Assembly (NCBI GenBank): GCA_951799405.1
Contig: OX637361.1
Coordinates: 7,773,156 to 7,837,155 of the forward strand
DNA from: Agapetus fuscipes
Taxonomy: Eukaryota; Arthropoda; Insecta; Trichoptera; Glossosomatidae
Direction of reading: 5' to 3'
Length of the DNA stretch: 64,000 bases
In this document: positions 34,658 through 45,363 of the stretch, one piece after another
How positions within the stretch are numbered: position 1 is the first letter of the stretch
Layout of the letters: each line of letters opens with the position of its first letter
Position numbers and translations under genes: made by a program
Notes under the pieces: generated by a model
The model's input: the letters and a program-made list of their open reading frames with translations, nothing else
What the model was told of the DNA's origin: nothing
The model's database searches: none

Positions 34658-34819
34658 TAGAGTATTGGCTGAAAAATACTCTGCACAAAAATATAAATCA
34701 GATTTTTTCTCGGCGGGCGGTTCCTTCACCAATGTTATGAGTATCCACCTTATCTAAATATCCATTAGTTTAAGTTTACAAATAAAAAATTATTAAATGA
34801 TACTCTGTTATGAAGCAGG

Positions 34820-35165
34820 CATTGATTTAAATAATATTTTATTTAAATCAATGGAAGCAGGCATTTAGTAAGTAAGAAGTGATTTTATTTACTTCCATAA
34901 TAAGGGTAGATCGTTCACAATGCCGCCCCGCGTCAGAATTCGGAGGTAAGGCGACATGTGTGACGCCCTACCCGTCTCCTACCGCCCATTCTTGCTCCGC
35001 CCCCCTCCCTCAAACGCCCACATTCACACATATAAATACTTACTGAATGTGAGTGGGAAAACCTGATTGTTTTGCCAGTTTTTCGGTCATTTTTTACGTC
35101 AAATTATGACGAATGTATTGATGCATTGATTTAAATAAAATATATTATTTATATCGATGATTGAT
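34820..35165. other. Two AT palindromes around a GC-rich centre
   Basis: TTGATTTAAATAA-TATT-TTATTTAAATCAA (34823-34852) and a diverged version near 35129-35158 flank a GC-rich piece (34920-35020, CGCCCCGCGTC, GCTCCGCCCCCCTCCC). Confidence 0.5.
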
Positions 35166-35219
35166 GGCATGCTGAGCAAGTATGTAAAGACTTTATACAT
35201 AACGCCCCGTCAGTGTATG

Positions 35220-35460
35220 TTTGCCTTATCTACTATTTGATTCAAATATGACCTTTCAATGATATAGTCTGAAGAATCACATTTTACACAATTTGAAGTA
35301 AAAAAAACATAGACCACAATAATGTGGGAGTTGATTTAAATATATTTAAAAAAAACTAGTTTCATATGACACATTGGTCCAGTACCTACACATGCAAACA
35401 TTGTTCATATGAAATTACCTCTGATGGAGATAAGACAAACAAGCACAGAGAACGGTAAGT
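35220..35460 (+). repeat. Family I repeat
   Basis: TTTGATTCAAATATGACC to GACACATTGGTCCAGTACCT and AGACAAACAAGCACAGAG. Members occur at 18790-18905 (plus, partial) and 45165-45360 (minus). Confidence 0.65.
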
Positions 35461-37066
35461 AATGAACATTTTTTTGAAGAAAAAATAATGTGCGAGAATG
35501 AAAGAGGCTGCAATAGATGTAAATAATTATAAAAAATTGTTCTATGTATGTATGCGATCAACCGATTTTTACCAAACTTTCAAAAATAGTTCTTGTAAAG
35601 TTTGATAGCGATCGGATGACCAACATTGTTTTTTCACCATCTTTCATTCTTTCTTGGCCTGGATAGACAGCTAAAGAAATTTAGTTCAATTTTTCAGAAA
35701 ACATGTAAAATACCCTCTAAAAAGATCGTGTGATGTCGATAAAGATGGAGCAGGCGTTTAGTTTTTTTCTTTTAAATAATGTAGGCCCGCCCATACACCA
35801 TACATAATTTGTTTGTTTTTAGTTTTTTTCTTCCATGTATTTCACAGGTAGGTATAGTTTTTGTATTGAAAGAAAACAGTTCAGTATTTTTCGATATAAT
35901 TTATTTCTTTTCAATTAAATTTTCGATTTAACTAAATTTTATTCTATATTTACGATATAATTTGTAATAAATCAATTAAATAACTTAAATTTGATATTTT
36001 CTTACATTAATAATTTCTAAATATTATAAGGTCCTCCATGCTCTTTATGTATTTACAGCTATTTTTAATTATTTTGTACTAATATTCACATTTTTACATG
36101 GATTTCTAGTCAAAAAAATAAATACATAAAACAGTATTTTCATGTCTCTAAAGTTAAATGTTAACATTATTTTTAAATTTTGTAGGTAACTACGGAACCA
36201 ATTTATAATTCAAATATATTTTTAAAATTAAATGTCAAAAAATAGTAACTAGGTACGAGTACTATTCAAATATTTTGTCAAACCAACAATAATATTTGAT
36301 ATTTTGTTAGAAATTTTGCAAACCAACTGCATATTTTGTTGAAAATTTGATATTTTGTTACTTTTATAGTGTCTCATTTACGTCACCTTTTAAAATGTGT
36401 AAGATTAAGGGTATAAAATTATAAATGCTGAGTAAAAAGTGTATGTACCTAATCAAAGTCAATCAATATTTATATTTTTTTGACTTAATTTTTTTTTCAG
36501 AGATACCCACAAATCAAAAATAACATAAGTACTGTAGGTACTTAAAATAATAGAATCTTTGGACTATCACTTGGAATATACAAAATTGGAAAAAATATCT
36601 GTTATAACTAAAATATACAATAAACTATTATTTACAAATATATGTTTATATTTTACAAAAGTTTTTCAGGGAATTGATAGTTTGAATGCGAAAACTTTAC
36701 CAAAATTTAAAGAGAGCTTTTGTGTATTGAAATTGTAATTTACATACATGCCCTGCATACAAATATTGACAAAGAGTTGTAGGATTATTTTGCAAAATCT
36801 ATAAATTATATGAACATATTCATTCATGGCATATTATTTTCAAAAATGAAAAAAATATTAATAAAATGTTTGAAACAGCATTTTACATATTTTCACATAA
36901 AATAAAATATGCATTGAATTTTACAACAACAAAAAACATTTTTTTAATTTCTATGGATTTCAAAAAAAGTCAATCTCCCGATTTTTTCCTAAAATAAATG
37001 GAGTCTATACACATCACAATAGTATTTGAGATAAAATTTCATTCAAGTCCTTTATTTGGTTCGCAT
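35461..37066 (-). other. AT-rich probable 3' UTR and downstream of the Runx-like gene
   Basis: This strongly AT-rich stretch carries none of the repeat families seen elsewhere. It lies directly 3' of the stop codon. A minus-strand AATAAA sits only about 10 nt after the stop (37051-37056), probably too close to be the main signal. No ORF or RNA gene is seen. Confidence 0.35.
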
Positions 37067-37737
37067 TCAGTAGGGTCTCCATACGGTTTTGTGCGATGAG
37101 ACAGTCGCCGTATTTAATTTCGTAGAAGTGGGACTAGTGGAGCCTCTACTCCTCGCTACGGGCGCTTTTAATTCATTCCTACCACTCTTGGGCTTATCCT
37201 GAACCGTCGAATCTGGATGCTGCACTTCTCTTCCATCAATCTGCATCATCTTCAATTCCAAACTCGCAGATCTGGCTGGATGGAACGCAGACTTGACAAC
37301 TTCTATCGTTTCTTCATCTGAATCTTCACTATTCGAGTTCATTTCGTTCGTAGAATTCACTTCAGAAGAGTTTAATTTAATTTTGTAATGTTCCGAACTT
37401 TTTGTAACATTTCCTGGTGGACTTACACTTTGTCTACTACTCGTTGGAGAGAGTCTTACACTAAGAGCATCAGCTGATGACGCGTTGCTTTGAAGGCTTC
37501 TACCTATTCCAGGGAACTGAACGTAAGGATTTAAGCCGTTCTTCATGACTAATTCTGGATGTAGAGACTTCAAGGCTAGGTCGGATGGATGCGCAGCGAA
37601 TGGGAGAAGGCTTGAAGGGGGGAGGAATGCTCCGGATGGCCCCAGGAGAGATGGATTGATGTTTCCTGATGCCAATGAGAAGAAGTCCATTCCTGGATTT
37701 GTTGGGGTGCTGCCAGGTAAGGAACCGCCAGGAGAAC
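37067..37737 (-). CDS. Terminal coding exon of a Runt/Runx-family transcription factor
   Basis: The reading frame runs on the minus strand from a splice acceptor (TTTGTCCACAG, ending at 37738) to a TGA at 37067-37069, giving 223 codons plus two bases that complete a split Gly codon. The protein ends in VWRPY, the C-terminal motif by which Runt/Runx factors recruit Groucho/TLE co-repressors. The rest is Ser/Pro/Asn-rich, with an acidic Ser stretch (NSNSEDSDEETIE, middle) and a basic Ser/Thr run before the end, as expected of a disordered regulatory tail. It joins in phase to the exon at 57718-57882. No Runt domain is visible, because that part of the gene is encoded upstream, outside the window. 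Family assignment rests mainly on VWRPY and the general composition. Which Runx paralogue it is cannot be told. Confidence 0.72.
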
Positions 37738-38781
37738 CTGTGGACAAATAAAAACAAACTATTAGTTAATGTTTTTTAAACATTTTTTTATGACACATAA
37801 GAAATTACTACTAAAAAACTCTTATAATATCTATGTACTCAAGTATGTGAGATGCATTTCTACCCTATTATTGGTATTGGTGTATGGATAGTATTTATTG
37901 TCACAGATAAAGCAGCCAGCATTAGTTAAACATTTACTGAAAATAAACAACTTTTGCTTTTAATATATCTCCTCAAGTTTTAAGAAGTCTCAGCAAACCA
38001 TGCCAGTAAAATAGTTAAGATTGAAAACCATAAAAATATAAAATAGTTTCTGACGCTGGACCAATTGAATTCACACATGTTTTTAAGAAAGTAAAATATC
38101 AACCAAATGATGTATTAATCTAGTATTTATTGGTAGGTATAAAATAGCAATCACAAAAAACAATTGATTTTTGTACTACGTATACAAATGTTATGTTTAA
38201 AAAAGTAGGAGGACAAAAAGAGGATTCAGTATGCAGTAACGTGTGGCCGACAAGCCGTATCAAAAATAGTTGGAAAATTCACCGTGTTACGGTTTTGCGC
38301 AAAAAATCCCTATTAAAAAGTTTACCAGTGGGCTAGGGGTTTGCTTCAAATCTGTTACTGCCAATGTAGGACATTTGAGGCGAAAAAAGACGAGTTTTTT
38401 TTTGTTCAAACGCGGGCGCGGTACAATCGGGGAGAGGAACGGGATTTGTGAACATACGTCATGACATCTCGTATGAAAGACAACTCGTTTATGCGACAAA
38501 TCATCTACGTTTTTTTCAGTACGTATCAATAATTGTAATACCCTATTGAAACAGTTATAAATTGAATATTTTGTATGAAAAGTTGTGCACACATGAAAGT
38601 TGGTTTACATGACGTGTATGATTTGTCCTTGAAATGCGGAGTATACAATTTATACCTCGGTGTGAGTTAATTCGTAAAAATATTGCTGTGAGTAGGTTAC
38701 TTATTTTGACAGTATGAGGTTGGTCATGTATGAATATAGCCATCTAAAGGACGACTAATCTATGGAAGATTAACATTATAC

Positions 38782-39222
38782 TGTTACGTTTCTCCTGAGG
38801 GTCCTTTTAATTAAAACACAAGTTCAACACAAGTTAGCCATACAGTTTATTTACACAGACTTTCTTACAATAGATTTATTTTAACAGACTTATTTTAACA
38901 CACTTATTTATTTCGTACAGATTACAGTTATTTTACACCATATTGGTCGCCCTAGTAACTAGATATTCCTCTGTGTGAGTGCTTTGAAAGACTACTCGCT
39001 CCAGCCGATTGTCACCCTTCTTATAGCGGAACCTAGGGGCCATTCCAGCAGGCCCTAGAAAGCTCCACCACCACACTTGTATAGACGATTCTGGACATAT
39101 TTATTTCTTGAAGAGTCCATTTTCTACCTACATACACACCTTACAACTACAATCGTCTGGGCCAGAACATTCTCTCAAAACACACGTACACCAATAAGCA
39201 TCTACCAGTGTATTTCGTTACA
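38782..39222 (-). mobile_element. Solo LTR of an LTR retrotransposon (441 bp)
   Basis: The segment begins TGTTACG and ends CGTTACA, so it has TG...CA ends with short inverted termini. It is flanked by a perfect 4-bp duplication ATAC (38778-38781 and 39223-39226). Read on the minus strand it has a TATAAG box around 39021-39028, followed by a likely transcription start, then several AATAAA signals at about 38850-38910. This matches the order of a retrotransposon LTR, giving minus orientation. No internal gag/pol lies beside it, so it formed by LTR-LTR recombination. A 4-bp duplication fits Gypsy-type elements, but the lineage is inferred. Confidence 0.78.
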
Positions 39223-39812
39223 ATACGATCAACTTTTGAAGAAGATGCTATTCTACTGTGTATGAGTTGTCAGTTTGTCATGTTACTATGAGTACAAGTT
39301 ATCCCCATGTGAGTTGTCAACAGATGATTTGTCTTACAAATAAATTACCTATTCGATTTGAAAAAATGTGAATGGAAAAGAAAAGTAAATCGGATCGTTA
39401 AAATAGTCAAAGAGTTGGATATGAAAAATGTAAGTTGTAAAAGAAGGCATGAAAAAACTTCTGGATATGAATTAAATAAAATAGGTATGCAAGGGTAAGA
39501 CGAAATGGAGGCCTTCCAAAGGGAAAAGCGGCAGAGTTACAGTTACATTAGGACCGTTAATATTTTGTCCATGGACGAGTTGTCGGTGTACGATTTGTCG
39601 TACGCTAGGACGCGGTCTGCAGTGGATGCATATCGCCATACAAAAATGATGATGTGGCCAGTATTGTCTGGTACGGTGCATAATGTATGAAAGCACGGTC
39701 TACTGGCGGATATGACCGTACTAACTAACGAAGTTGCACTGGGAGTAGGATTGGAACATAAAAGAGAAAAAAAAATCCAAAAATAGCTAATGGAGAAAAA
39801 TCCTACATGGTG
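39223..39812. other. Scattered GAGTTGTC / GATTTGTC motifs
   Basis: These octamers recur irregularly here and at 38460-38780, on both sides of the solo LTR, suggesting an old degenerate repeat into which the LTR element inserted. Confidence 0.35.
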
Positions 39813-39875
39813 CGGTTGATGGCTCATTACGGAAAATGCCCGCTTTAGAAGCCAAAGTCTTGGGTTCGAACAAAA
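39813..39875 (+). mobile_element. tRNA-like SINE head fragment
   Basis: GGTTGATGGCTCATTACGG resembles an A box, and CTTGGGTTCGAAC resembles a B box about 50 nt later. No complete cloverleaf or typical SINE body follows. Confidence 0.4.
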
Positions 39876-40138
39876 AGACAATTTTTTGTTCTTTCTTGTC
39901 ATCCAAATATAAGAACTATGTGTAATTGAAAGAACACATTTTTTTACCTCTCTGCTCTACGCAAAACTATCTTTATATTGGTGTGGAATTAGTACATTAC
40001 TTATTATAGCGTGTCTAGATTATTTTATGTTTTTGTGTGAATGTCACAAGTCCTCTGCATGCTTGTTGCAAGCAAGACCCAATTATAAGAGTAGATAAAA
40101 CATTGTGACCATTTTTTTGGTAAAGCATGTAACAGTTT

Positions 40139-40213
40139 TTTTTGTGCTTCGCCGGAAATCAAAATCACGACCTGCTATTTATAAACCCGAAGCGTTAACC
40201 ACTAGACGACCGT
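40139..40213 (-). mobile_element. tRNA-like SINE head fragment (minus)
   Basis: On the minus strand it starts GGTCGTCTAGTGGTTAACGC and ends with a B-like CCGGCGAAGCACAAAA, matching the family B head. Confidence 0.5.
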
Positions 40214-40573
40214 TCAGATTTCAACCAGATATGGTGAAAACATATTTTTCAAGATTGATATTAGATAGATACATATGAATGACTTATCTTCACAGCCATG
40301 TAGTTACATAGATGGTCGTGTGTGAAAATATGAAAAAGCGAATAGCGCAGTCGTCAGAGAGGGTCATTTATTACGTAGTATGTATGATGATGGAGACTGC
40401 GAATAACGAGCTCTCGACGTTCTCAGTGACAGAAATACTTTTATACTAGGAAATATGCACACTAAAAACTCAGTTCCGCAATGCTTCAATATTCCAACGG
40501 TTTTTCGTATAAATATGACTCTTTCTATGCGTCATCTTGGTCAAGTTTTTTCCCCCGTTTTTTTGGATTATAT

Positions 40574-40850
40574 CTACTCCTTGACTGATACTACTCCTTG
40601 ACTGATAGGTTGGTATGCGGCTGACCACCCATACTGTAAAAAATGGTTCACTTTGCCAATGTCACCCCTGCTTCAGGGAAGGTCGGCAAGAGCTGCAGGG
40701 CTTATGTTCATTTGAGATTGGGTTTTTTATATTGTAGGTCCACTTGCAGCATGTGTAAGCGCAAAATTATGCATGTCTGCTTGTGGGAATGCATTTAATA
40801 TGAATCTCAAATGATACATATCTTTGCAGCTTAGATTTAGATCTAAAAAA
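40574..40850 (+). mobile_element. Family A copy with duplicated first 17 bp
   Basis: CTACTCCTTGACTGATA occurs twice in a row at the start (40574-40607), then a full copy ends GCAGCTTAGATTTAGAT. The doubled start could be a target duplication or slippage. Confidence 0.75.
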
Positions 40851-41095
40851 ACCTTTTTTTCGATATAATCCTAATGAAAAAATAATAATGATCGTTTGCC
40901 AATATTGAGGATTTTGTTGCAAGGGTAGGTGGCAACAAAACGATTGCAACAAAAATTAATCAGGAAGAAATTAATATTTTGTTGCAATATTACCAAATCA
41001 AAAGTAAGGTACATTTTAAGCTGACGAATAATTGGGTAGTATTTTATTTGATTCGTAAATTTAATTAAAATATTTGATATTTTTATTAAATAAGA

Positions 41096-41312
41096 GTATT
41101 ATCTAAGTTGCAAGGATAAATAAACATTCTTGATTCCTAGGTTATACATGCTTGTAAGCAGACACCATGGCAGACACGTGTAAATTCACGCCACACGTTA
41201 TGTATACTTTTCTCCTCAAATGAAGTGAATCTCCTTTTTTTGACACAGGGGTGACATTGACAGTAGAGAAACAAGATAATACAGCATGCATGATCAGCCT
41301 CACACCAATACT
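41096..41312 (-). mobile_element. Family A copy, diverged
   Basis: Minus 3' end TTATCTAAGTTGCAAGGATA and a shortened interior (ACACAGGGGTGACATTGAC). Confidence 0.6.
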
Positions 41313-41317
41313 TAAAA

Positions 41318-41632
41318 AAGCAACCAAGCTACACATATAGTGCAACGTCTTGCAGCGTTATCCGCGAAGGGTTTTGCATGTGGCGAGTGCAACCTATTTA
41401 TTTTTACATGTAAGGGGCCGGCCTTACGCCAACCACTTCAGTTAAAGTGGGGGTTTCCCAGCTCCCAAAGAGGCTGGTACTCATTTCTTGTGAAGGCTGA
41501 GTAAACTTTGCTGGTATTTTATTTTCGGTTTTGAAATAAACACCGAAACGGAAAATCATTTCTGACAGCCTCGGTGGGATTCGATCTTCAGCTCTCGGCA
41601 TGGAATGCAAGCACTCTACCAAATGGCCGGAT
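41318..41632 (-). mobile_element. Family C SINE abutting a family A copy
   Basis: The minus strand has the GGTAGAGTGCTTGCATTCCA head, body CCGTTTCGGTGTTTATTTC, and 3' end ACACTATATGTG-like with GCTTGGTTGC. It begins 6 bp after a minus family A copy (41096-41312). Confidence 0.7.
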
Positions 41633-42023
41633 TTAATTAAACAAAAGAAAACGATTCCAAATAACCGTTTTATAATTTGAATGACTTTTTTGAACATATT
41701 TCCGTACGACTATTGAGGTATATATTAATTAGTCACATTCTAAAGCAACACATTCTAGTAAATATTTAGTTGGTACATAGAGATATGTACTGGTTGGCAA
41801 GTGAGACAAATTATATAGCCTTATATACGTCAAAACTGATGCAGCTTTTGCAGCAAGGAAACCAGATAAGGTTTTAATCAGACTAACTAGCTGGTTTCAT
41901 TAAGGGGAATGAATTTTTGCGGTAGAACTTTTTTTACAAAATTTGCTTTCATAATTTCAAATGCATTTTTTTTTGTAATGTAAGTAATAAATTGCATTAA
42001 ATTTTATTATATGTTTTTCGAAA

Positions 42024-42245
42024 TTACTGACTTAAACGTTGGTATGAGGCTGACCATCCATACAGTAAAAAATGGTGCAATTTGTTATTTTCACCCTTGT
42101 TTCAGGGAAGATCGGAACAATTTGCAGGGCAGACACGTGTAATTTGGCGCTTGCAAATGCTCTGAATTTTGAACATCGGCAAAGTGAACCATTTCTTAAA
42201 GTATGGGAGGTCTCCCTCATACCAACCTATAAGTCAAGAAATTCA
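42024..42245. mobile_element. Inverted pair of family A 5' halves
   Basis: 42024-42130 is the plus 5' half (GGTATGAGGCTGACCATCCA, TTTCAGGGAAGATCGG). 42131-42245 is the minus 5' half, ending CATACCAACCTATAAGTCAA. The 5' ends point outwards, giving an element with accidental terminal inverted repeats. Confidence 0.65.
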
Positions 42246-42299
42246 AGCTGGAAAACCTAGAATTCAATTGAACGTACGCTATTTTTTAAAACTAAGTTC

Positions 42300-42655
42300 G
42301 GTCGATATCTAAGTAGGTAGAATTCTTTCCTTCCATGCCAAGCACTTGGGTTCGATTCCACGCCGAAGGTGTCAGAAATAATTGCTCATTATGGTGTTAT
42401 ACATGTCTGCTTGTGGGAATGCGTTTAATTTGAATCTTAAATGATATCTATCTTTGCAGCTTAGATTTAGATTTAATAAAATACCGGCAAAGTTTGATTA
42501 GCCTGCACAAGAAATCACAAGATATCCAGCTACCGTTGAGGTGACACCGACCCCTTACATGTAAAATAAATAGGTTCCACACCCCTTTTAGAGGGCAAAA
42601 AGGTATGAAGCACTGCATGTGCGTTTTAGTTGCATTGCGTTAACCAACATAGTCT
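42300..42655 (+). mobile_element. Family C SINE split by a family A fragment
   Basis: The C head (GTCGATATCTAAGTAGGTAG, B box GGTTCGATTCCA) runs to about 42397. A 5'-truncated family A 3' end occupies 42398-42474, after which C resumes at AATACCGGCAAAGTTTG and ends with TTAGTTGCATTGCGTT. Confidence 0.7.
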
Positions 42656-42819
42656 GAATTCCATTTTTTTTTTTTGGCATTGATTTTTTTACGTTTTAAA
42701 GCCAAAAATCTCGATAACCTATACTTTACGCGGCATTTCCATAAAATATGTATGGCGGGAGATTAATTTCCTTTGATCTGCTATCGACAGCAACAAACAT
42801 TTGTGCGTAAAACATTCCG

Positions 42820-43170
42820 TAAATACTCAACTACCGCGTAAAACGAAAAATGTATCAAAAATAAAACAGCACCTCTAGCGAGTGTTTAAGTTTTCACACA
42901 TATTTCTGGTTACGTGATTATTGAGTATTTACGCTCACGGAACGTGTGCACGAGTATGGACAGACAATCAACGCTTCTGCGGTCAACGGTGAAAAGGGAC
43001 CGAATGGAATTTTCAGTATCCCAAATACAACAACTTTTAACTCAACCATAGCGTTTTACCAAAAAAGTATTTGCAAATTAAAACTTCGCCTCTAGTGGCA
43101 GTTTTAGTTTTCATACTTTTTTGGCGAAATGTTAAAGAAAAAGTTTTATACTAGGGGTGCAGAGGTGGGA
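42820..43170. mobile_element. Two MITE G copies side by side
   Basis: Copy 1 (42820-42945) has core AGCACCTCTAGCGAGTG with inverted ACTCAACTACCGCG / GTGATTATTGAGT. Copy 2 (43013-43170) has CTCAACCATAGCGTTTTACC, core CGCCTCTAGTGGCAGTTTTA, and TACTTTTTTGGCGAAATG. Confidence 0.65.
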
Positions 43171-43371
43171 TTGTGAAAATGTAGGTATCGAATAATGTGT
43201 ACAAATATTTCACGTATTGCATGCTTCGGTACTCTGTTTTAATTATGCATGGAAAAAAACGAATCTTCGTGTAATTGTTTTCGTTCTTTTAGCTTACCTG
43301 TTGCAAAACAAAACTAAAACGTAGCTCCGGTCTATAATGCTGAGAACCGGAGTCTTTTTACACCAAGTATT

Positions 43372-43495
43372 CAAGCCACGCCACATATAGTACAACTATT
43401 CACCGCGTTGCCCGCGAAGGGCTTGAATGTTGCGTGCGGAACCTATTTATTTTTACAGGTAAGCGGGCCGAAAATTCGACAACCACTTCGCTAGA
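43372..43495 (-). mobile_element. Family C SINE, 3' half
   Basis: The minus strand holds CTTACCTGTAAAAATAAATAGG and the CCCTTCGCGGGCAACGCGGT segment with the end of C. The head is missing. Confidence 0.55.
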
Positions 43496-43734
43496 ATCGA
43501 GCGATCTGTTTCTTTTGCCTATTTATTTCCTTTCATTAATCATTAATTGAGTACAGAATCAAAACAGGAAATCTAGAATTTTTATCTACTATCTAATGCA
43601 TAATGTTTATAGCAGTCGCGTGCAAAGGGTATAGTCGAATACATTTTAGAATAAATCTTTTTTCCCATTCATTTTAAATAACTCATTTGAAATTGACTGA
43701 AATGAACTTAAATTTGAAATCTGAATATCAAGCA

Positions 43735-43945
43735 GCTGCATGTGCCTGTATGGGATGCACGTCCCTGGTTTTTGGGGTCCACAAAAATGCTCAGGGAATT
43801 AATTGATTGGTCCGCGCAATTAGGGTCGCCCATCCGCGAGGCGACTGGGGATTTTGATTTGTCATTGGAGAGGATGCAAGGTCTGCATGTGTGCGGATAT
43901 TCGTGCAAATATATGTGCAAGTGTGTGTGAGCCAATTAAAGGATT
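43735..43945. promoter_or_regulatory. Repeat-free intronic segment, candidate conserved element
   Basis: It is moderately GC-rich, contains ATTGGTCCGCGCAATTAGGG and CGCCCATCCGCGAGGCGACT, and is open in both strands for about 60 codons. It lies in the Runx intron, away from repeats. Confidence 0.25.
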
Positions 43946-44221
43946 ATCGGATCTGTGTAACTACATATCTAAATTTAGTAGATCATTCTCTTCTTCTTCT
44001 TCTTTGTGGCGGATTCCCGCGTTCAGCAGGGGCGCCAGTGTCAAGTTGTTTAGTAGATCATTAAAGGGAAATGTTTAAAGTATCACTTTATAAGAGGCCG
44101 AATATGTGTGTGTGTGTGTGACTGGAGTGTTCTAGTGTTAAAACGACAGTCGCTTAAAGCAGAAGGCATTCGTGAACCAAAAAAAAGCCCTATGCAAAGT
44201 GTTCCCAGCATATTGTGGGAA

Positions 44222-45048
44222 CTCTATAATCTATAATGTAAGTTGTAAATATATATTTACATTTAAAATTCATATTAAAAGCATGCCCACAATCAGACAC
44301 GTATAAATTCACACTCAAATGCTGCATGTGTACTTATGGTTTACAAGAATAATAACTAAACGCAACGCAACGCAACGCAACTAAGCTACACATATAGTGT
44401 AACTTCTTGCCGCGTTATCCCCGAAGGGGTCGCATGTGGCGAGTTGAACCTTTTTATTTTTACAGGTAAGGGGGCCGGCCTTACGCCAACCACTTCAGTT
44501 GAAGTGGGGGTTTCCCAGCTCCCGAGGGGGCTGGTACTCATTTCTTGTGAAGGCTGAGTAAACCTTGCCGGTATTTTTATTATGGGGTTTGAAATAAACA
44601 CCGAAATAGGAAAACATTTCTGACACCCTCCTCGGTGGGATTCGAACCCGAGCTCACGGGGTAGAATGCAAGCACTCTACCAACTGAGCTATCGACCGGA
44701 CTTACGAAACAGTTTAAATTTATTAATCGGATATTAGATGAACCGTTATCAGAGAACTTTTTATTCAGAACTTCATTATTCTCGACTTTTCGTTAGCGAC
44801 GTAGTGAACGTATTCAGGAGACACCTTCTGCACGACGACTAAGGATGAACATTCGTCTAATATCCGATTAATAAATTTTAAGTGTGTAGTTATTATTATT
44901 GTAAATATTTCAAACGATCGTAATTCCAACCTCAACCTAAAAATAATACCTGCAACTTTTGGCAACCTTTGACATTGGCAAAGTGAACAATTTTTCTAGG
45001 ATGGGTGGCCACTGGTCAGCCTTATACCAACCTTTTAGTCAAGTAATA
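44222..45048 (-). mobile_element. Family A copy split by MITE H, which is itself split by SINE C
   Basis: The minus A 3' part is 44222-44340 and its 5' part is about 44920-45048 (GACATTGGCAAAGTGAAC, TTATACCAACCTTTTAGTCA). MITE H ends are AATAATAACTAAA (about 44346-44357) and TTTAAGTGTGTAGTTATTATTATT (about 44875-44899). SINE C lies between (44358-44702). Insertion order is A, then H, then C. Confidence 0.65.
44358..44702 (-). mobile_element. Full family C SINE with (GTTGC)n tail, innermost in a three-level nest
   Basis: Minus strand: head GTCCGGTCGATAGCTCAGTT, B box GGTTCGAATCCC, body with CCCCCACTTCAACTGAAGTGG hairpin, GGCCGGCCCCCTTACCTG, and a tail of four GTTGC units. It sits inside MITE H (arms 44346-44357 and 44703-44899), which in turn sits inside a family A copy. 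Confidence 0.8.
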
Positions 45049-45049
45049 A

Positions 45050-45145
45050 ACACAGAAGAGGGAAATTATTCCTTACACCCTCTGTGGGATTAGAGTCCGA
45101 GCTCTCGGCATGGAATGCAAACACTCTACCAACTCGCTGCCTTAG
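45050..45145 (-). mobile_element. Family C SINE head fragment
   Basis: The minus strand reads AGTTGGTAGAGTGTTTGCATTCCATGCC, then AGAGCTCGGACTC and the start of the body. The rest is absent. Confidence 0.6.
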
Positions 45146-45164
45146 TTCTTGTTTATTGTATACG

Positions 45165-45360
45165 CCATTGAGAAAATTTTACATGAGCAATGTTTGCATG
45201 TGTACTGGACCAATGTGTCTTATGAAAACAAGAAATTTATTTTAAAAATATTTAAAAGAACTCTCACATTATCGAGTTTTACGGTTTTTCTTAGCTCAGA
45301 TTGTGTAGAATAAGATTCATAAGACAACTGCATGAAAAAGTCATATTTGACAAGATTGGC
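45165..45360 (-). repeat. Family I repeat next to the pogo element
   Basis: The minus match runs from GTACTGGACCAATGTGTC to GTCATATTTGACAAG; the pogo element's TA target lies at its edge. Confidence 0.6.
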
Positions 45361-45363
45361 GTA

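Noticed and set aside
37500..37757. Overlapping frames on both strands of the Runx exon
   Set aside because: Shadows of the real exon; they lack the VWRPY end and the splice-phase match.
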